Positions 9,650 to 18,743 of a stretch of 64,000 nt of DNA are shown here, piece after piece (within the stretch, counting starts at the first letter, position 1; the number at the start of each line of letters is the position of its first letter). Below the pieces are notes generated by a model. The model was given only the letters and a program-made list of their open reading frames with translations, was not told the origin of the DNA and made no database searches. Source of the stretch: G963665545 sp963665545 (lineage in GTDB: Bacteria; Pseudomonadota; Gammaproteobacteria; Xanthomonadales; SZUA-36); assembly GCA_963665545.2 (NCBI GenBank), contig CAXXKZ010000013.1, forward strand, positions 310,001 to 374,000, read 5' to 3'. The translations under genes and the position numbers were made by a program.

Positions 9650-10369
9650 TCAATCATTTGTGCCCCGGCCTTTGGTCGTGTCCCTGTCGCGCAGGCCCTT
9701 CAGGGTCGCAAAGGCAGAAGTGTCAAAGTCGTTGGGTTCCCCGAGGAACAGGGCCCTGGTCCAGATGGTGGTCAGAAAGTCCGCTGCAGACTCAAAACTG
9801 GAAAAGCGGCTTTTCAGGTCCGAATTGGCAAGAATGCAGTATTCGTAGGCGAAGCCCTCGCTCATGACACTTAGCGTGTGCGAAATGGCCTTTAGCTCCA
9901 CCAGATTGCGCGCAGCCTCAGCATTGGCGGCAAATTCGAGCAGCCCATTGGCAATGCGGGTTCTTCTGTTCTCCAAATGCGCCCGCCAGCGACTGCTGAA
10001 CTGCGGGTTCCGGGTCTCCATGGCGCAGCGCATCAGGCCGGCATTACTGTCATACAGGTTCAGCAACTGCAGGTTCGACATATGAATGCCGCGTTCAAAA
10101 GTGCCGAACGGCCGGTATTGGTCCATCACGTCCTGGTACTCGCGGAACATGTCGTCCAACAGTTCGAGGATCAATTCGTCCTTGTTGGTGAAGTAGTGAT
10201 AAAACACGCTGGTCGGAATATCCGCCCCGCTGGTGATCTGTTCCAGTGTCAGTTTGTGGTAGCTGGTGTTCTTTAGAAGCATGGCCGTGGACTGCATGAT
10301 AGCCTGGCGCCGTTTTCTGCCCTTGGCGGTGATGGGTTGTTTGCGGTTCTTCTTCAGGCTGTTGGCCAT
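9650..10369 (-). CDS. TetR/AcrR family transcriptional regulator 1
   Basis: 239 aa from ATG 10369 (MANSLKKNRKQ), preceded by AAGGAAG; upstream in-frame sequence is low complexity and rejected. A basic N-terminal arm leads into a TetR helix-turn-helix: LTLEQITSGADIPTSVFYHY followed by FTNKDELILELLDDMF. The C-terminal ligand domain is all-helical with no recognisable ligand. It is clearly paralogous to the regulator at 25366-26088 (same length, LTLxQIT, IPTSVFYHYF, NKxEL). It is the last gene of the minus operon ACAD - MaoC - TetR controlled from the site-B region, so it is probably autoregulated. I infer that it or its paralogue binds the dispersed AATAGAA palindromes. Confidence 0.88.
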   Translation of the reverse strand: MANSLKKNRKQPITAKGRKRRQAIMQSTAMLLKNTSYHKLTLEQITSGADIPTSVFYHYFTNKDELILELLDDMFREYQDVMDQYRPFGTFERGIHMSNLQLLNLYDSNAGLMRCAMETRNPQFSSRWRAHLENRRTRIANGLLEFAANAEAARNLVELKAISHTLSVMSEGFAYEYCILANSDLKSRFSSFESAADFLTTIWTRALFLGEPNDFDTSAFATLKGLRDRDTTKGRGTND

Positions 10370-10406
10370 GTGGGGGCTTCCTTGGTTTGATGCCGTGGTT
10401 TGGGAT

Positions 10407-10835
10407 TCAGAGGAAATACTGTCCAATGAAGATTCCGCTGATGATGATTGAGCTGCTATCGCGACCGGTGATGGAAAAATCATAGTGGCAGCGTAATACG
10501 TCTTCGCTCACCATTTTGGTGCGCGCAACGCCCAACGTCATGCGGTAGTCTTTGCTGCGCGGGCCGAGATGAATCCGGACCCCGTCGAGACCATAATTGA
10601 CCCCGAATTTCATTGCACGAAACTGAACGACATCATCCAGCCACGTCGGAATCATGGATAACAGCAGGCCCGCAGGTACGGTATCGGGCTCGGCCGGCCT
10701 GGATTGAGCCGAAACACGGCCGGCACATTGATAATCGCCTATTGCCGTATCTCCGACCGACCGCCAGTTGCTTGTGCCGAGCGGTTGACCGGTGCGGCAA
10801 ACAAGGTCCTGTGCATTGTCCAGCATCTGAGTCAC
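10407..10835 (-). CDS. MaoC-like hotdog dehydratase
   Basis: 142 aa, GTG start at 10835 that overlaps the stop of the upstream ACAD gene (GTGA). The central VPAGLLLSMIPTWLDD and the final FIGQYFL tail fit the MaoC/NodN-like single-hotdog family, which hydrates enoyl-CoA or related thioesters. The classical D-x-N-P-x-H hydratase motif is not obvious, so catalytic competence is uncertain. Position between an acyl-CoA dehydrogenase and a TetR regulator supports a role in acyl-CoA metabolism, following the ACAD reaction. Confidence 0.65.
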   Translation of the reverse strand: MTQMLDNAQDLVCRTGQPLGTSNWRSVGDTAIGDYQCAGRVSAQSRPAEPDTVPAGLLLSMIPTWLDDVVQFRAMKFGVNYGLDGVRIHLGPRSKDYRMTLGVARTKMVSEDVLRCHYDFSITGRDSSSIIISGIFIGQYFL

Positions 10836-12052
10836 AGTTGAGTCTCGCTTCCCTGCTCCATCCGCTTGCTTCGCAAGCGGCCGAAGGCGGCTGCACTCGA
10901 CAGCGTAGATTGAGCTCGCCTGCGGCTCGAATGTGTTGATTCACCGCCCGGGTGCAGGGTTTGTTCATATCGCGCCAGGTGAGTATCAGGCTCCATCCAA
11001 CTAAATGAAATCGCCAGTAGGCGTTTTGCGTAGTGACTGATGTCCAGTTCGTCGGTGATGCCGATGGCGCCGTGAATCTGAATGGCATCCTGCGCCAGTT
11101 TGCGGGATTCGCGGGCGACAAATACGCATGCGGCGGAAACCGCGGCCTGCTGCAGCGGGTGACGGCGAGTTACTGACAGTGCAGCCCGATGGCTGATGGA
11201 GCGCGCCAGGGTCGCCGCCATTTTCATGTCCACCATGCGGTGCTGCAGGACCTGGAATGAACTCAATGTGGTGTCGAATTGTCTTCTGGAGCGGCTGAAT
11301 TCAACCGTTTTCTCGACTAATGCGTCCATACAGCCCACAGCTTCTACACAGCCCATGACGGCCAATACATCCAGGCAGTGGTCCAACAATGCCGTAGACT
11401 GCTCGCCCGGCGGAGCGAGCAGCGGATTTAGACAAGTGGCGTCCGATAAGGTCACATTGGCCGCACATGACCCATCCAGGCTTGGAAAGGACTGCATGGA
11501 AACGCCCGGGGCCGACAGGTCCAGCAGCACCAGCACAGTGGGATCATCCTCAATCGACGTCAGCTTGGCGCTGATGATGGCGTGCGTCGCCAACGGAGCG
11601 CCGGGCACCGCCATCTTGGTGCCGTCAACGGTTAGCTGTCCGTTTGACTGGCGTGCCTCACATGGCTCGTCTGTCTTGTCGCGGTGGGCCAGGGCTATCC
11701 GCACCGAACCGTCCGCCATCCCGGATTCGAGGTGTGCTGCAAAGGATGAGGTTCCGGCGTGGCAGATTGCACTCATCGGCAACGCCAGTGATGAAAACGG
11801 CTCGGTAACCAGCGCCCGTCCGAATTCTTCCATCACCACCCCGATGTCTGCGGGCGTCCCGCCCAGTCCACCCATCTCATCAGGCAACAGCAATGAAAAC
11901 AGTCCCATTTCGGCGAATGCATCCCACTGTGACGGGTCCAAACCGGCATTTTCCTTTGCGCATTGCCTGCTTTGTTCGAACGAATAATGCTCGTTGAGAT
12001 AGCGGTTTACGCTATGGCGGATCTGCTGCAAATCTTCTTGGTCGAGGCGCAT
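10832..12052 (-). CDS. Acyl-CoA dehydrogenase 1
   Basis: 406 aa from ATG 12052 (MRLDQEDLQQI). The middle and C-terminal regions have the ACAD pattern: LPDEMGGLGG, ALVTEPF, SRSRRQFDTTLSSFQVLQHR, then IHGAIGITDELDISHYAKR. It should be an FAD enzyme introducing an alpha,beta double bond in an acyl-CoA. It is the shorter of the two ACADs here; these often act as heteromers (as in steroid side-chain degradation), with the partner possibly at 22201-23418. The last ~35 codons (after about YEQTLHPGG) are Arg/Ser-rich and derive from a dispersed hairpin repeat, so the natural C-terminus has been extended or replaced. Divergent from the thiolase operon across site B. Confidence 0.85.
   Translation of the reverse strand: MRLDQEDLQQIRHSVNRYLNEHYSFEQSRQCAKENAGLDPSQWDAFAEMGLFSLLLPDEMGGLGGTPADIGVVMEEFGRALVTEPFSSLALPMSAICHAGTSSFAAHLESGMADGSVRIALAHRDKTDEPCEARQSNGQLTVDGTKMAVPGAPLATHAIISAKLTSIEDDPTVLVLLDLSAPGVSMQSFPSLDGSCAANVTLSDATCLNPLLAPPGEQSTALLDHCLDVLAVMGCVEAVGCMDALVEKTVEFSRSRRQFDTTLSSFQVLQHRMVDMKMAATLARSISHRAALSVTRRHPLQQAAVSAACVFVARESRKLAQDAIQIHGAIGITDELDISHYAKRLLAISFSWMEPDTHLARYEQTLHPGGESTHSSRRRAQSTLSSAAAFGRLRSKRMEQGSETQL
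10839..10931 (-). repeat. Dispersed hairpin repeat, copy R1
   Basis: On the minus strand: GAGCCGCAGGCGA, then CAGCCGCCTTC, a perfect 8-bp hairpin CCGCTTGC-GAA-GCAAGCGG, then GAGCAGGGAAGCGAGACTCA. The same framework occurs at 26092-26232 and 56871-56961. Here it forms the end of the ACAD frame and stops just before the GTG start of the MaoC gene. Confidence 0.7.
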
Positions 12053-12080
12053 GTGGCAAAGCTCCGAATGAGATTGGCGG

Positions 12081-12115
12081 TTGACCCTCATTATAAATCG
12101 AAATATGATTCTATT
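12081..12115 (+). promoter_or_regulatory. Promoter and operator (site B)
   Basis: TTGACC (12081-12086), 17-base spacer, TATGAT (12104-12109). The palindrome AATCGAAATATGATTCTATT (12096-12115) covers the -10, the position expected for a repressor site. It lies between divergent ACAD-1 and the thiolase operon and could control both. Confidence 0.8.
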
Positions 12116-12178
12116 TCTATTTTATTTTCAGACCAGACATGGACCTGCGAAACAGGCTGGGATGTAACACCAGGAGCG

Positions 12179-13327
12179 ATGAAATCACTTAGAGCGAAAT
12201 CAGCCATGATTGGTGCTGCCACATCGGCGCTTGGCAATGCGCCGAAGGATTTCAGCATCATGGAGCTGGCCGCACAAAGCGCACGCTCAGCTGTGGCGCG
12301 GGCCGGCATCAGGCTGTCCGATGTGGATGGGGTGTTTGGCGCAAGCATGTCGCGACAGATGTGGCCGGCGGACGTGGCCGAGTACCTCGGGCTCGATGTG
12401 CGGTTCTGCGATGGAACGCAACTCGGTGGTTCGTCATTCGAGGCCCACTGCCTGTCCGCCGCGATGGCACTGGATGCGGGCCTGTGCAATGTAGCTCTCA
12501 TCTGTTTTGCTGCCACCACCCGTCGTGACCGCGGACCCTGGCCAACCATTCGCAGCGATCCTGATAACTACCTGGTCCCTTTCGGAGCAGAAGGGCTGAC
12601 CACCTACGCCTTTGCCGCAGCCCGTCACATGTACGAATTCGGCACAACTCGTGAACAGATGGCGGCCGTCGCCGTGTCTGCGCGCCAGTGGGCCAACCTG
12701 AACCCCGCCGCCTTCCACCGTGGCGAGCTAAGCATTGAAGACGTTTTGTCCTCCAGAACATTAACTTCGCCGCTGTCAATCCGCGATTGTTGTCTGATTA
12801 CCGATGGCGCCGGTGCGGTGGTGATGGTCAGGGCGGATCAGGCGCGGGAACGGCCAGATGCGGCGTTGCTGCTCGGTGCCGGTATTGGCCTGAGTCACAG
12901 CGACGTGAGCCAGATGCCTGACCTGACCACGACGGCAGCGGTCACGTCCGGCAAACGGGCATACGAAATGGCGGGTCTAAAACCATCGGATATCGACGTG
13001 CTGCAGCTCTACGATGCCTTTACCATTAACGTCATCCTGTTTCTCGAGGATCTGGGTTTTTGTGCCAAGGGTGAAGGCGGTTCATTTGCCGCCAGCGGCG
13101 CGATCGCCCCGGGCGGCCAGGTGCCGGTCAATACGAATGGCGGCGGCCTGTCCTGCGTTCACCCCGGCATGTACGGCATTTTCATGTTGGTCGAAGCCTT
13201 CGAACAACTGGCAGGTAATGCCGGTAAACGCCAAGTTTCAAATACGCAAACGGTGTTGTGCCACGGCAACGGCGGCAATCTTTCCACACAGGCCACCACC
13301 ATCTGGGGCAGGCATGCGACAGATTGA
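12179..13327 (+). CDS. Thiolase-superfamily protein lacking nucleophilic Cys, Ltp2-like (candidate retro-aldolase)
   Basis: 382 aa from ATG 12179 with AGGAG at 12172. It has the thiolase fold signatures, but where the paralogue downstream has NNACASGS (nucleophile Cys) this protein has GTQLGGSSF, and where thiolases have ELHDCF it has LYDAFT. Loss of Cys and His with a tyrosine in that loop is characteristic of Ltp2-like proteins, which pair with a DUF35 partner (ChsH2) to make a retro-aldolase cleaving beta-hydroxyacyl-CoAs with a tertiary alcohol. A DUF35 gene is present at 21810. The assignment as aldolase is inference from motif loss plus partner. First gene of a four-gene operon through 17324. 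The frame upstream of 12179 crosses the promoter and operator and is excluded. Confidence 0.8.
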   Translation: MKSLRAKSAMIGAATSALGNAPKDFSIMELAAQSARSAVARAGIRLSDVDGVFGASMSRQMWPADVAEYLGLDVRFCDGTQLGGSSFEAHCLSAAMALDAGLCNVALICFAATTRRDRGPWPTIRSDPDNYLVPFGAEGLTTYAFAAARHMYEFGTTREQMAAVAVSARQWANLNPAAFHRGELSIEDVLSSRTLTSPLSIRDCCLITDGAGAVVMVRADQARERPDAALLLGAGIGLSHSDVSQMPDLTTTAAVTSGKRAYEMAGLKPSDIDVLQLYDAFTINVILFLEDLGFCAKGEGGSFAASGAIAPGGQVPVNTNGGGLSCVHPGMYGIFMLVEAFEQLAGNAGKRQVSNTQTVLCHGNGGNLSTQATTIWGRHATD

Positions 13328-13361
13328 CTTCAAAGAGGACTGACACAATGGGCAGTACACC

Positions 13362-14543
13362 ATGAGCAGCGACGTCTACATTTTGGGCGTTGGCATGACA
13401 CCATTTTCCAAGACATCGGCGGGAACCCGGTATGAGGAATTCGCGCCGGAAGCCATCCGCGCGGCTTTGCTCGATGCGCAGCTCGAATACAATGACATTG
13501 ACCAGGTTTTCGCCAGCTATTGCATGGGCGATACCTGCGCGGGCCAGCGGGTTGTTTATTCCGCAGGTCTCAGTGGTGTGCCCATCGTCAATGTCAACAA
13601 CGCGTGCGCCTCGGGCTCGACAGCCATCTACCTGGCGCGGCAGGCCGTGCTCTCAGGCCAGGCCGAGCGGGTGCTGGTCGTCGGCTTTGAACAGATGCCC
13701 AGCAAAATGGTCCTGGGATTCAGTGACCGTGCCTCGCCGCTGGAACATTGGGATCAGGCTGTCCTGGACTGGGGTGGGCAAGACCATGATGTCAGTACGG
13801 TGGGCTGGTTTGCCGCGGCTGCAAAAGAATACATTGGCAGATATGAGGTCAGCCCGTTGGTATTCGCTGACATCGCCGCAAAGGCCAGGAAGCACGGCGA
13901 GGCGAACCCCAACGCTGTGTTTCGAGAGATGCTCAGCGCCGAAGAGATCTCTCAGTCCAGGGTGATTTGCGCGCCGCTGACCAAGTTTGAATGTTCCGCT
14001 CCCACCAGCGGCGCGGCAGCAGTCGTTGTAGGGTCCCCCGCATCGGCACGACGGACGCGCGGCCAGGTACCCATCACATTGATTGCTCAGGCCCTGGTGA
14101 CGGACACAGAAGCCAGTTTCTCCGGCAGCATGATGGACCTGTTCGGCTTGGGCATGTCCACCACTGCCGCCAACAAAGTTTACGAATCCGCAGGCATTGG
14201 CCCGGAAGACGTCGATGTGATCGAATTGCATGATTGCTTTGCGTCCAATGAATTGATTACCTATGAAGCGCTCGGCCTGGCCTCCCTGGGACAGGGTCAG
14301 GACATCGTTGCGCGCGGTGACAACACCCACGGCGGCAAATGGGTGGTCAATCCTTCCGGCGGTCTGTTGTCGAAAGGACACCCGCTCGGGGCGACCGGCG
14401 TAGCCCAATGTGCTGAATTGGTATGGCAACTTCGGGGCCAGGCCGACAGTCGTCAGACTGAGGGCGCCAGAATTGCGCTGCAACACAATATGGGCGTCGG
14501 CAGCGCTTGTGTGGTCGCGATGTATCGGCGGGATGAACTTTGA
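13362..14543 (+). CDS. SCP2-type thiolase / acetyl-CoA acyltransferase
   Basis: 393 aa with an intact thiolase active site: NNACASGSTAI (nucleophile Cys), ELHDCFASNE (His) and GGLLSKGHPLGATG (His, oxyanion loop). The arrangement and length fit the SCP-x/lipid-transfer thiolase class, which handles branched or bulky 3-ketoacyl-CoAs. It would release acetyl-CoA or propionyl-CoA from the chain. It follows the Ltp2-like gene by 34 bases, and its stop TGA overlaps the TTG start of the next gene, indicating one operon. Confidence 0.9.
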   Translation: MSSDVYILGVGMTPFSKTSAGTRYEEFAPEAIRAALLDAQLEYNDIDQVFASYCMGDTCAGQRVVYSAGLSGVPIVNVNNACASGSTAIYLARQAVLSGQAERVLVVGFEQMPSKMVLGFSDRASPLEHWDQAVLDWGGQDHDVSTVGWFAAAAKEYIGRYEVSPLVFADIAAKARKHGEANPNAVFREMLSAEEISQSRVICAPLTKFECSAPTSGAAAVVVGSPASARRTRGQVPITLIAQALVTDTEASFSGSMMDLFGLGMSTTAANKVYESAGIGPEDVDVIELHDCFASNELITYEALGLASLGQGQDIVARGDNTHGGKWVVNPSGGLLSKGHPLGATGVAQCAELVWQLRGQADSRQTEGARIALQHNMGVGSACVVAMYRRDEL

Positions 14544-16219
14544 ATACACTCGCTGCAGCAGAATCAAGGACTGCGGCTGACGCCGTGGTGGGGTCGCTAA
14601 TCCAGCATGGAATCGACACCCTGTTCGCCTTGCCAGGTGCGCAGATCGATCACCTGTTCGCTTCATTGCATGACTCCCAGAGCTCCATTCGAACCGTCAC
14701 TTCGCGCCATGAGCAAGGTGCGGCATATATGGCGTTCGGCGCCGCCCGTTCGACCGGATTGCCTGCTGTGTACTCAGTGGTTCCCGGGCCCGGGTGGCTC
14801 AATGCTTCGGCCGCATTGCTGACGGCATATGGCTGTTACGCACCCGTCATGTGCCTGGCGGGCCAGATCCCGTCGGCTTCCATCGGCAGGGACCTGGGAG
14901 AATTGCACGAGGTGCCGGACCAACTGGCCCTGGCTCAGGGCCTGACAAAGTGGGCACAGCGAGTCCAGGACCCGGACCACGCCTCAAAGCAGGTGGCTCG
15001 GGCCTTTAGGGCCATGAACAGTGGTTTGAAACGGCCGGTGCACCTCGAAGTGCCGCCGGACATTCTGGGTGCGACCAACGCGACGAGCTTGTCACCGGTC
15101 CAAGCGCTCGATAGATATCCATCGCCAGATGCCCAGGACATAGAGCGGGCGGCGGACTTGCTTCGAAAGGCTCAGCGTCCGTTGATCTTCGTGGGTGGGG
15201 GCGCTCAGCACTGTGGGGCGCAAGTCCTGGGTCTCGCAGAAAAGCTACAGGCGCCTGTTGCGGCGTTTCGGGCCGGTCGCGGTGTCATTGATTCGCGCCA
15301 TTACTTGAGCCAGCCCTGGGCCTCCGCACATGGTCTTTGGGGAGAAGCGGACGTGGTGCTCGCGATCGGAACCCGGATCGATTTTCCTCTGCGCATGTGG
15401 GGCAGCGATTCCGCCTTGCGGGTGATCTGGATTGATCTCGATAACGAGCGGCCCGGCAAGATTATCGAGCCTGCGGTGGCGCTGATCGGGGACGCCGCCG
15501 GGGTGGTTTCGCAGCTCTCGGATGCCCTGGGTGTGGACGATTCGACCCCGATCACTCCATCTCGAAAGGAAGAGCTGGAAGCGCGCAAGCACGCTGCGGA
15601 GTTGGAGCTCAATGAGGTCATGGCGCCGCAGATGGCTTATCTGCGCGCTATCCGTTCCGCCTTGCCGGATGATGGGATATTTGTCGATGAATTGACCCAG
15701 GTGGGTTATGCCTCGTGGTCATGGTTTCCGATCTATTCACCGCGCAGCTATGTGTCCAGCGGCTACCAGGGCAATCTGGGTTACGGCTTTCCCACATCAC
15801 TGGGCGTCAAAGTCGCGAATCCGGACCGGCCGGTGGTGTCGATCTCAGGCGATGGCGGTTTTCAGTTTGGCGCGGCGGAATTGGCAACAGCGGTAAAACA
15901 CGATATCGGCGTGGTCTCCATCGTATTCAACGACGGCTGGTACGGAAACGTGCGCCGCATCCAACGTGAGCGTTACCAGAATCGCGTTTTTTGCTCCGAC
16001 CTCCTCAATCCAGACTACCAGATGCTGGCCCGAAGTTATGGTATTGCAGCGGCCCGCGTAGACACCGCAGAGCAACTCGAAATCGAGATCAAGAGGTCGC
16101 TCGCAGACGGTGGACCCACTTTGATCGAAGTCCAGGTCGGGGAAATGCCCACACCGTGGAACGCCGTGATCAGAACCCAAAACCGGGCAACAATCCGGGG
16201 CAAAGGCCAGTCGGCCTGA
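14540..16219 (+). CDS. Thiamine-diphosphate enzyme, acetolactate synthase / benzoylformate decarboxylase family
   Basis: 559 aa with TTG start overlapping the thiolase stop. Three ThDP-enzyme domains are visible: the PYR domain with the catalytic glutamate in SRHEQGAAYMAFG, a central domain with VGGGAQHCGAQ, and the PP domain with SISGDGGFQFGAAELATAV and VFNDGWYG (GDG-N Mg/ThDP motif). No transmembrane or regulatory domain. The family includes acetolactate synthase, oxalyl-CoA and 2-hydroxyacyl-CoA lyases and 2-ketoacid decarboxylases; I cannot choose among them. Neighbouring HisC-like aminotransferase suggests decarboxylation or ligation of a 2-keto acid made by transamination. Confidence 0.85.
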   Translation: MNTLAAAESRTAADAVVGSLIQHGIDTLFALPGAQIDHLFASLHDSQSSIRTVTSRHEQGAAYMAFGAARSTGLPAVYSVVPGPGWLNASAALLTAYGCYAPVMCLAGQIPSASIGRDLGELHEVPDQLALAQGLTKWAQRVQDPDHASKQVARAFRAMNSGLKRPVHLEVPPDILGATNATSLSPVQALDRYPSPDAQDIERAADLLRKAQRPLIFVGGGAQHCGAQVLGLAEKLQAPVAAFRAGRGVIDSRHYLSQPWASAHGLWGEADVVLAIGTRIDFPLRMWGSDSALRVIWIDLDNERPGKIIEPAVALIGDAAGVVSQLSDALGVDDSTPITPSRKEELEARKHAAELELNEVMAPQMAYLRAIRSALPDDGIFVDELTQVGYASWSWFPIYSPRSYVSSGYQGNLGYGFPTSLGVKVANPDRPVVSISGDGGFQFGAAELATAVKHDIGVVSIVFNDGWYGNVRRIQRERYQNRVFCSDLLNPDYQMLARSYGIAAARVDTAEQLEIEIKRSLADGGPTLIEVQVGEMPTPWNAVIRTQNRATIRGKGQSA

Positions 16220-16238
16220 CTTCCTTCAGGAGCCACCA

Positions 16239-17324
16239 ATGAGCGTAAATTCAATTATCGATCTATCCCAAATGCCAGTCTACGTTCCCGGCGCCTCGGA
16301 TATACCAGGCAGTTCGTCTGTGATCAAGCTCTCATCCAATGAGTCGGCTCTGGGACCTTCCCCCAAAGCATTGGATGCTTACCGGCAGGCGGCCAATATC
16401 ATCTCCCGCTACCCGGAGCCGACCTGTGTGGCGTTGCGTCGTGCACTGGCGGAGAAACACATGCTGGACACGGACAGGATTGTCTGCGGTCCGGGTTCGG
16501 AAAGCCTGATTCGGCTGATTGTCCGTACCTTTGCGGGCCAAGGTGATGAAGTACTCCACAGTGCCCTCGGCTTTTTGCTTTACAAGGTAGCGGCCGTCAG
16601 CGTCGGCGCGGTGCCCGTCGCGGTTCCGGAAACCGATCTGGCAACCGATCTGGATGGCGTACAGGAAGCTGTGACAAACCGTACCCGTATCGTCGTGCTG
16701 GCTAACCCCAATAACCCAACCGGGACGATGGTGAATTCAGGCAGCTTCCGGCGTTTCATCGAAGTGCTGCCTGAAAATATTCTGCTGGTCCTCGACTCAG
16801 CCTATGCAGAATACGTAGAGGAGGACGACTATGAATCCGGCCTGAAGTGGGTTGATGAGGGATTTGGCAACCTGATTGTATTGCGCACTTTTTCCAAAAT
16901 CTACGGCCTGGCCGGACTGCGGGTCGGGTGGGCCTATAGCGGACAGGCTGTTGCCGACACATTGCGTAAGGTTTCTGATGTATTTGGCGTATCGGTGCCG
17001 TCTCAGGCCACCGCGATTGCCGCGCTCGACGATGGGGAACATGTCGCCCGGGAATTGGCACATGTGGCTATCTGGCGGCCCTGGCTGGCGCAGGCGCTCG
17101 AGGACCTCGGGTTCATCGTGACCCCTTCGCATACCAATTTTCTGCTGGTTCACTGCGACCAGATTCGGTTTTCGGGTAACGAATGCATCGAGGGTTTGAT
17201 GGCGGCCGGTATCATTGTGCGTCCGCTGGCGAACTATGGGCTCACCAATGCCATGCGGATCACGGTGGGCAGAGAAAGCGAAAACCGCGCACTGATTCAG
17301 GCCTTATCAAACCTGCTGAGGTAG
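16239..17324 (+). CDS. HisC-like class I/II aminotransferase
   Basis: 361 aa, AGGAG eight bases before ATG. Fold-type I PLP enzyme with LSSNESALGPSPKALDA, ANPNNPTGTM, LDSAYAEY, the PLP lysine in LRTFSKIYGLAGLRVGW and a terminal arginine in MRITVGRESEN. It is full length for histidinol-phosphate aminotransferase, but no other his gene is present, so a role in transaminating an amino acid or amine in the local pathway is more likely (inference). Last gene of the thiolase operon; its 3' end overlaps the convergent MFS gene by 18 bases. Confidence 0.87.
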   Translation: MSVNSIIDLSQMPVYVPGASDIPGSSSVIKLSSNESALGPSPKALDAYRQAANIISRYPEPTCVALRRALAEKHMLDTDRIVCGPGSESLIRLIVRTFAGQGDEVLHSALGFLLYKVAAVSVGAVPVAVPETDLATDLDGVQEAVTNRTRIVVLANPNNPTGTMVNSGSFRRFIEVLPENILLVLDSAYAEYVEEDDYESGLKWVDEGFGNLIVLRTFSKIYGLAGLRVGWAYSGQAVADTLRKVSDVFGVSVPSQATAIAALDDGEHVARELAHVAIWRPWLAQALEDLGFIVTPSHTNFLLVHCDQIRFSGNECIEGLMAAGIIVRPLANYGLTNAMRITVGRESENRALIQALSNLLR

Positions 17325-18590
17325 CGCGCTGTTGTGCTCCCGTTCTGTTCGCCGGGAAACGAGATAGGTGACATAGTCGGTCAGCCCCAGAAACACCAGG
17401 CTGATCGCGATGACAATCAGCGCATAGGCAAAGAAGAAACCCCGCCAGCCGAACCAGGCCGCAAGAAAACCACCCACCCCGATCCCTGCCGTCGCAGCGC
17501 CCCGGAAAATGGCTGACTGAATCGAATAGTCGGTGCCGGCCTGCAAGTCCGACGTCCAGCCGAGCCGGGCGACGGTAAAGATGACGTAGATCAGGCTAAT
17601 CACCATTGTCGGCGCTACCAGGCAGGCAACGGTGGCCCAGGCCGGTAGCGGCCCCGCTTGTGTCAGCCACAGTGCCGGCACGAACGAAGGCAAAGCGGCA
17701 ATGGTGACGATCTTCAATGTCGGTTTCATGCCGAACCTGTTCAGCGTTTTCACAGCCACGGTTGTGCCGCTGAGCATGCCCAGCACCACAATGATGCCGA
17801 GGATCACCCCGGTCTGACCGACGGTGAAGCCGCGATCAATCAAAAAGGCGCTGGTCATGGGGAAATACATGCCGAATCCGGTCCCTCCGGCAATCAGCAG
17901 ACCGGCAATGAACCAGGAGTCCCTGCGCTTGAGAAACCGTAGCAGCGATGGCCTGGCCGGGTTTTTGGCGGAATGCTTCGCGAGTTTAAGTGGCGGTTCT
18001 TTGCGAATAAGCGCGGGAATGAAAAACACCACAAATAGAATTGCAGCGGCAAACAGTGTCCAACTCCAGCCATAGCGGTCGAAAATGGTTGCCAGGCCGG
18101 CCAGTGCAATCAGTTCTGCAATGGCCTCCATATACAGTTTCACACCAGACCCGGTGCTGCGCTCCTGCGGTGCGAGGTTCTCGACCATGTAGGCGTCCAC
18201 CGCAATCTCCTGGGTGGATATAGCTACGGCCTGAATGGCGAATAGCCCTGCCACCAACCAAATAGCCTCGATGCTGGGCTCAACCGCGGCGATCAGCGCA
18301 TAGGAAGCAACGCCTGCAATCGTGCAGGGGATAATCCAGCTCTTGCGCCGGCCATAGCGCCCCCCGGTCCTGCGGTCAACGAGCGGCGCCCACAACCAGC
18401 GGAACCAGAATGGGATCAAGCCGACAGACAGAATCCAGAATTTCTCCAGCGGCAGGCCTTGGGCTCGATAAATGCCCGGGAGCAACTGCGTCACAAAGGC
18501 CGTTGCAAAGGTCTGGCCCATATACATGGAGCCAATGATGAGGAATTTGTTCCAGGTTGCACGGCTGGTGCTGTTAGAACTCATCGACAA
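17307..18590 (-). CDS. AmpG-like MFS permease 1
   Basis: 427 aa with about 12 hydrophobic helices. MFS signatures RWLWAPLVDRRTGGRYGRRKSW and AISTQEIAVDAYMVENLAPQE match the AmpG muropeptide-permease branch, which takes peptide-linked sugars or peptide-like solutes into the cytoplasm. It is a diverged paralogue of the permeases at 27900 and 52887 (same start pattern SMYMGQTFATAF versus MMYMSQTFPSAF). Divergent from the acyl-CoA ligase gene across operator C. Substrate unknown; peptide or amino-sugar-like compound inferred. Confidence 0.85.
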   Translation of the reverse strand: MSMSSNSTSRATWNKFLIIGSMYMGQTFATAFVTQLLPGIYRAQGLPLEKFWILSVGLIPFWFRWLWAPLVDRRTGGRYGRRKSWIIPCTIAGVASYALIAAVEPSIEAIWLVAGLFAIQAVAISTQEIAVDAYMVENLAPQERSTGSGVKLYMEAIAELIALAGLATIFDRYGWSWTLFAAAILFVVFFIPALIRKEPPLKLAKHSAKNPARPSLLRFLKRRDSWFIAGLLIAGGTGFGMYFPMTSAFLIDRGFTVGQTGVILGIIVVLGMLSGTTVAVKTLNRFGMKPTLKIVTIAALPSFVPALWLTQAGPLPAWATVACLVAPTMVISLIYVIFTVARLGWTSDLQAGTDYSIQSAIFRGAATAGIGVGGFLAAWFGWRGFFFAYALIVIAISLVFLGLTDYVTYLVSRRTEREHNSALPQQV

Positions 18591-18598
18591 ACCAAGTG

Positions 18599-18633
18599 TT
18601 GAGTAGTTATAAAAATCGAATTATAATTCTATT
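18599..18633 (+). promoter_or_regulatory. Promoter and operator (site C)
   Basis: TTGAGT (18599-18604), 17-base spacer and a perfect TATAAT (18622-18627). The palindrome AATCGAATTATAATTCTATT (18614-18633) overlaps the -10 completely. Lies between the divergent MFS-1 and acyl-CoA ligase genes. A minus-strand promoter may also use this segment. Confidence 0.82.
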
Positions 18634-18683
18634 ACTATTTAGGACCAGTTTACAAACCGGTTGATATTCGAGAGGTGCTCTTT

Positions 18684-18728
18684 ATGTATGCCGACCCCAA
18701 TTCCAATTCTCCTTCGGTCAGAAGGTAA
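18684..18728 (+). pseudogene. Vestigial aminotransferase start (14 codons)
   Basis: ATG 18684 encodes MYADPNSNSPSVRR then TAA. This closely matches the N-termini of the three aminotransferases in the window (MYPDPNSRSAELF, MFPDLNSKSARLF, MYPDPNSQSAKLF). It sits exactly where the first gene after operator C would start, preceded by GAGAGGTG. It looks like the stump of a deleted aminotransferase gene, though a translated leader peptide cannot be excluded. Confidence 0.55.
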
Positions 18729-18743
18729 CGAAAATGAGCCAAC

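Noticed and set aside
11963..12178. Longer start of the Ltp2-like gene
   Set aside because: Overlaps the divergent ACAD gene and the promoter/operator B; ATG 12179 has an AGGAG and fits the family.
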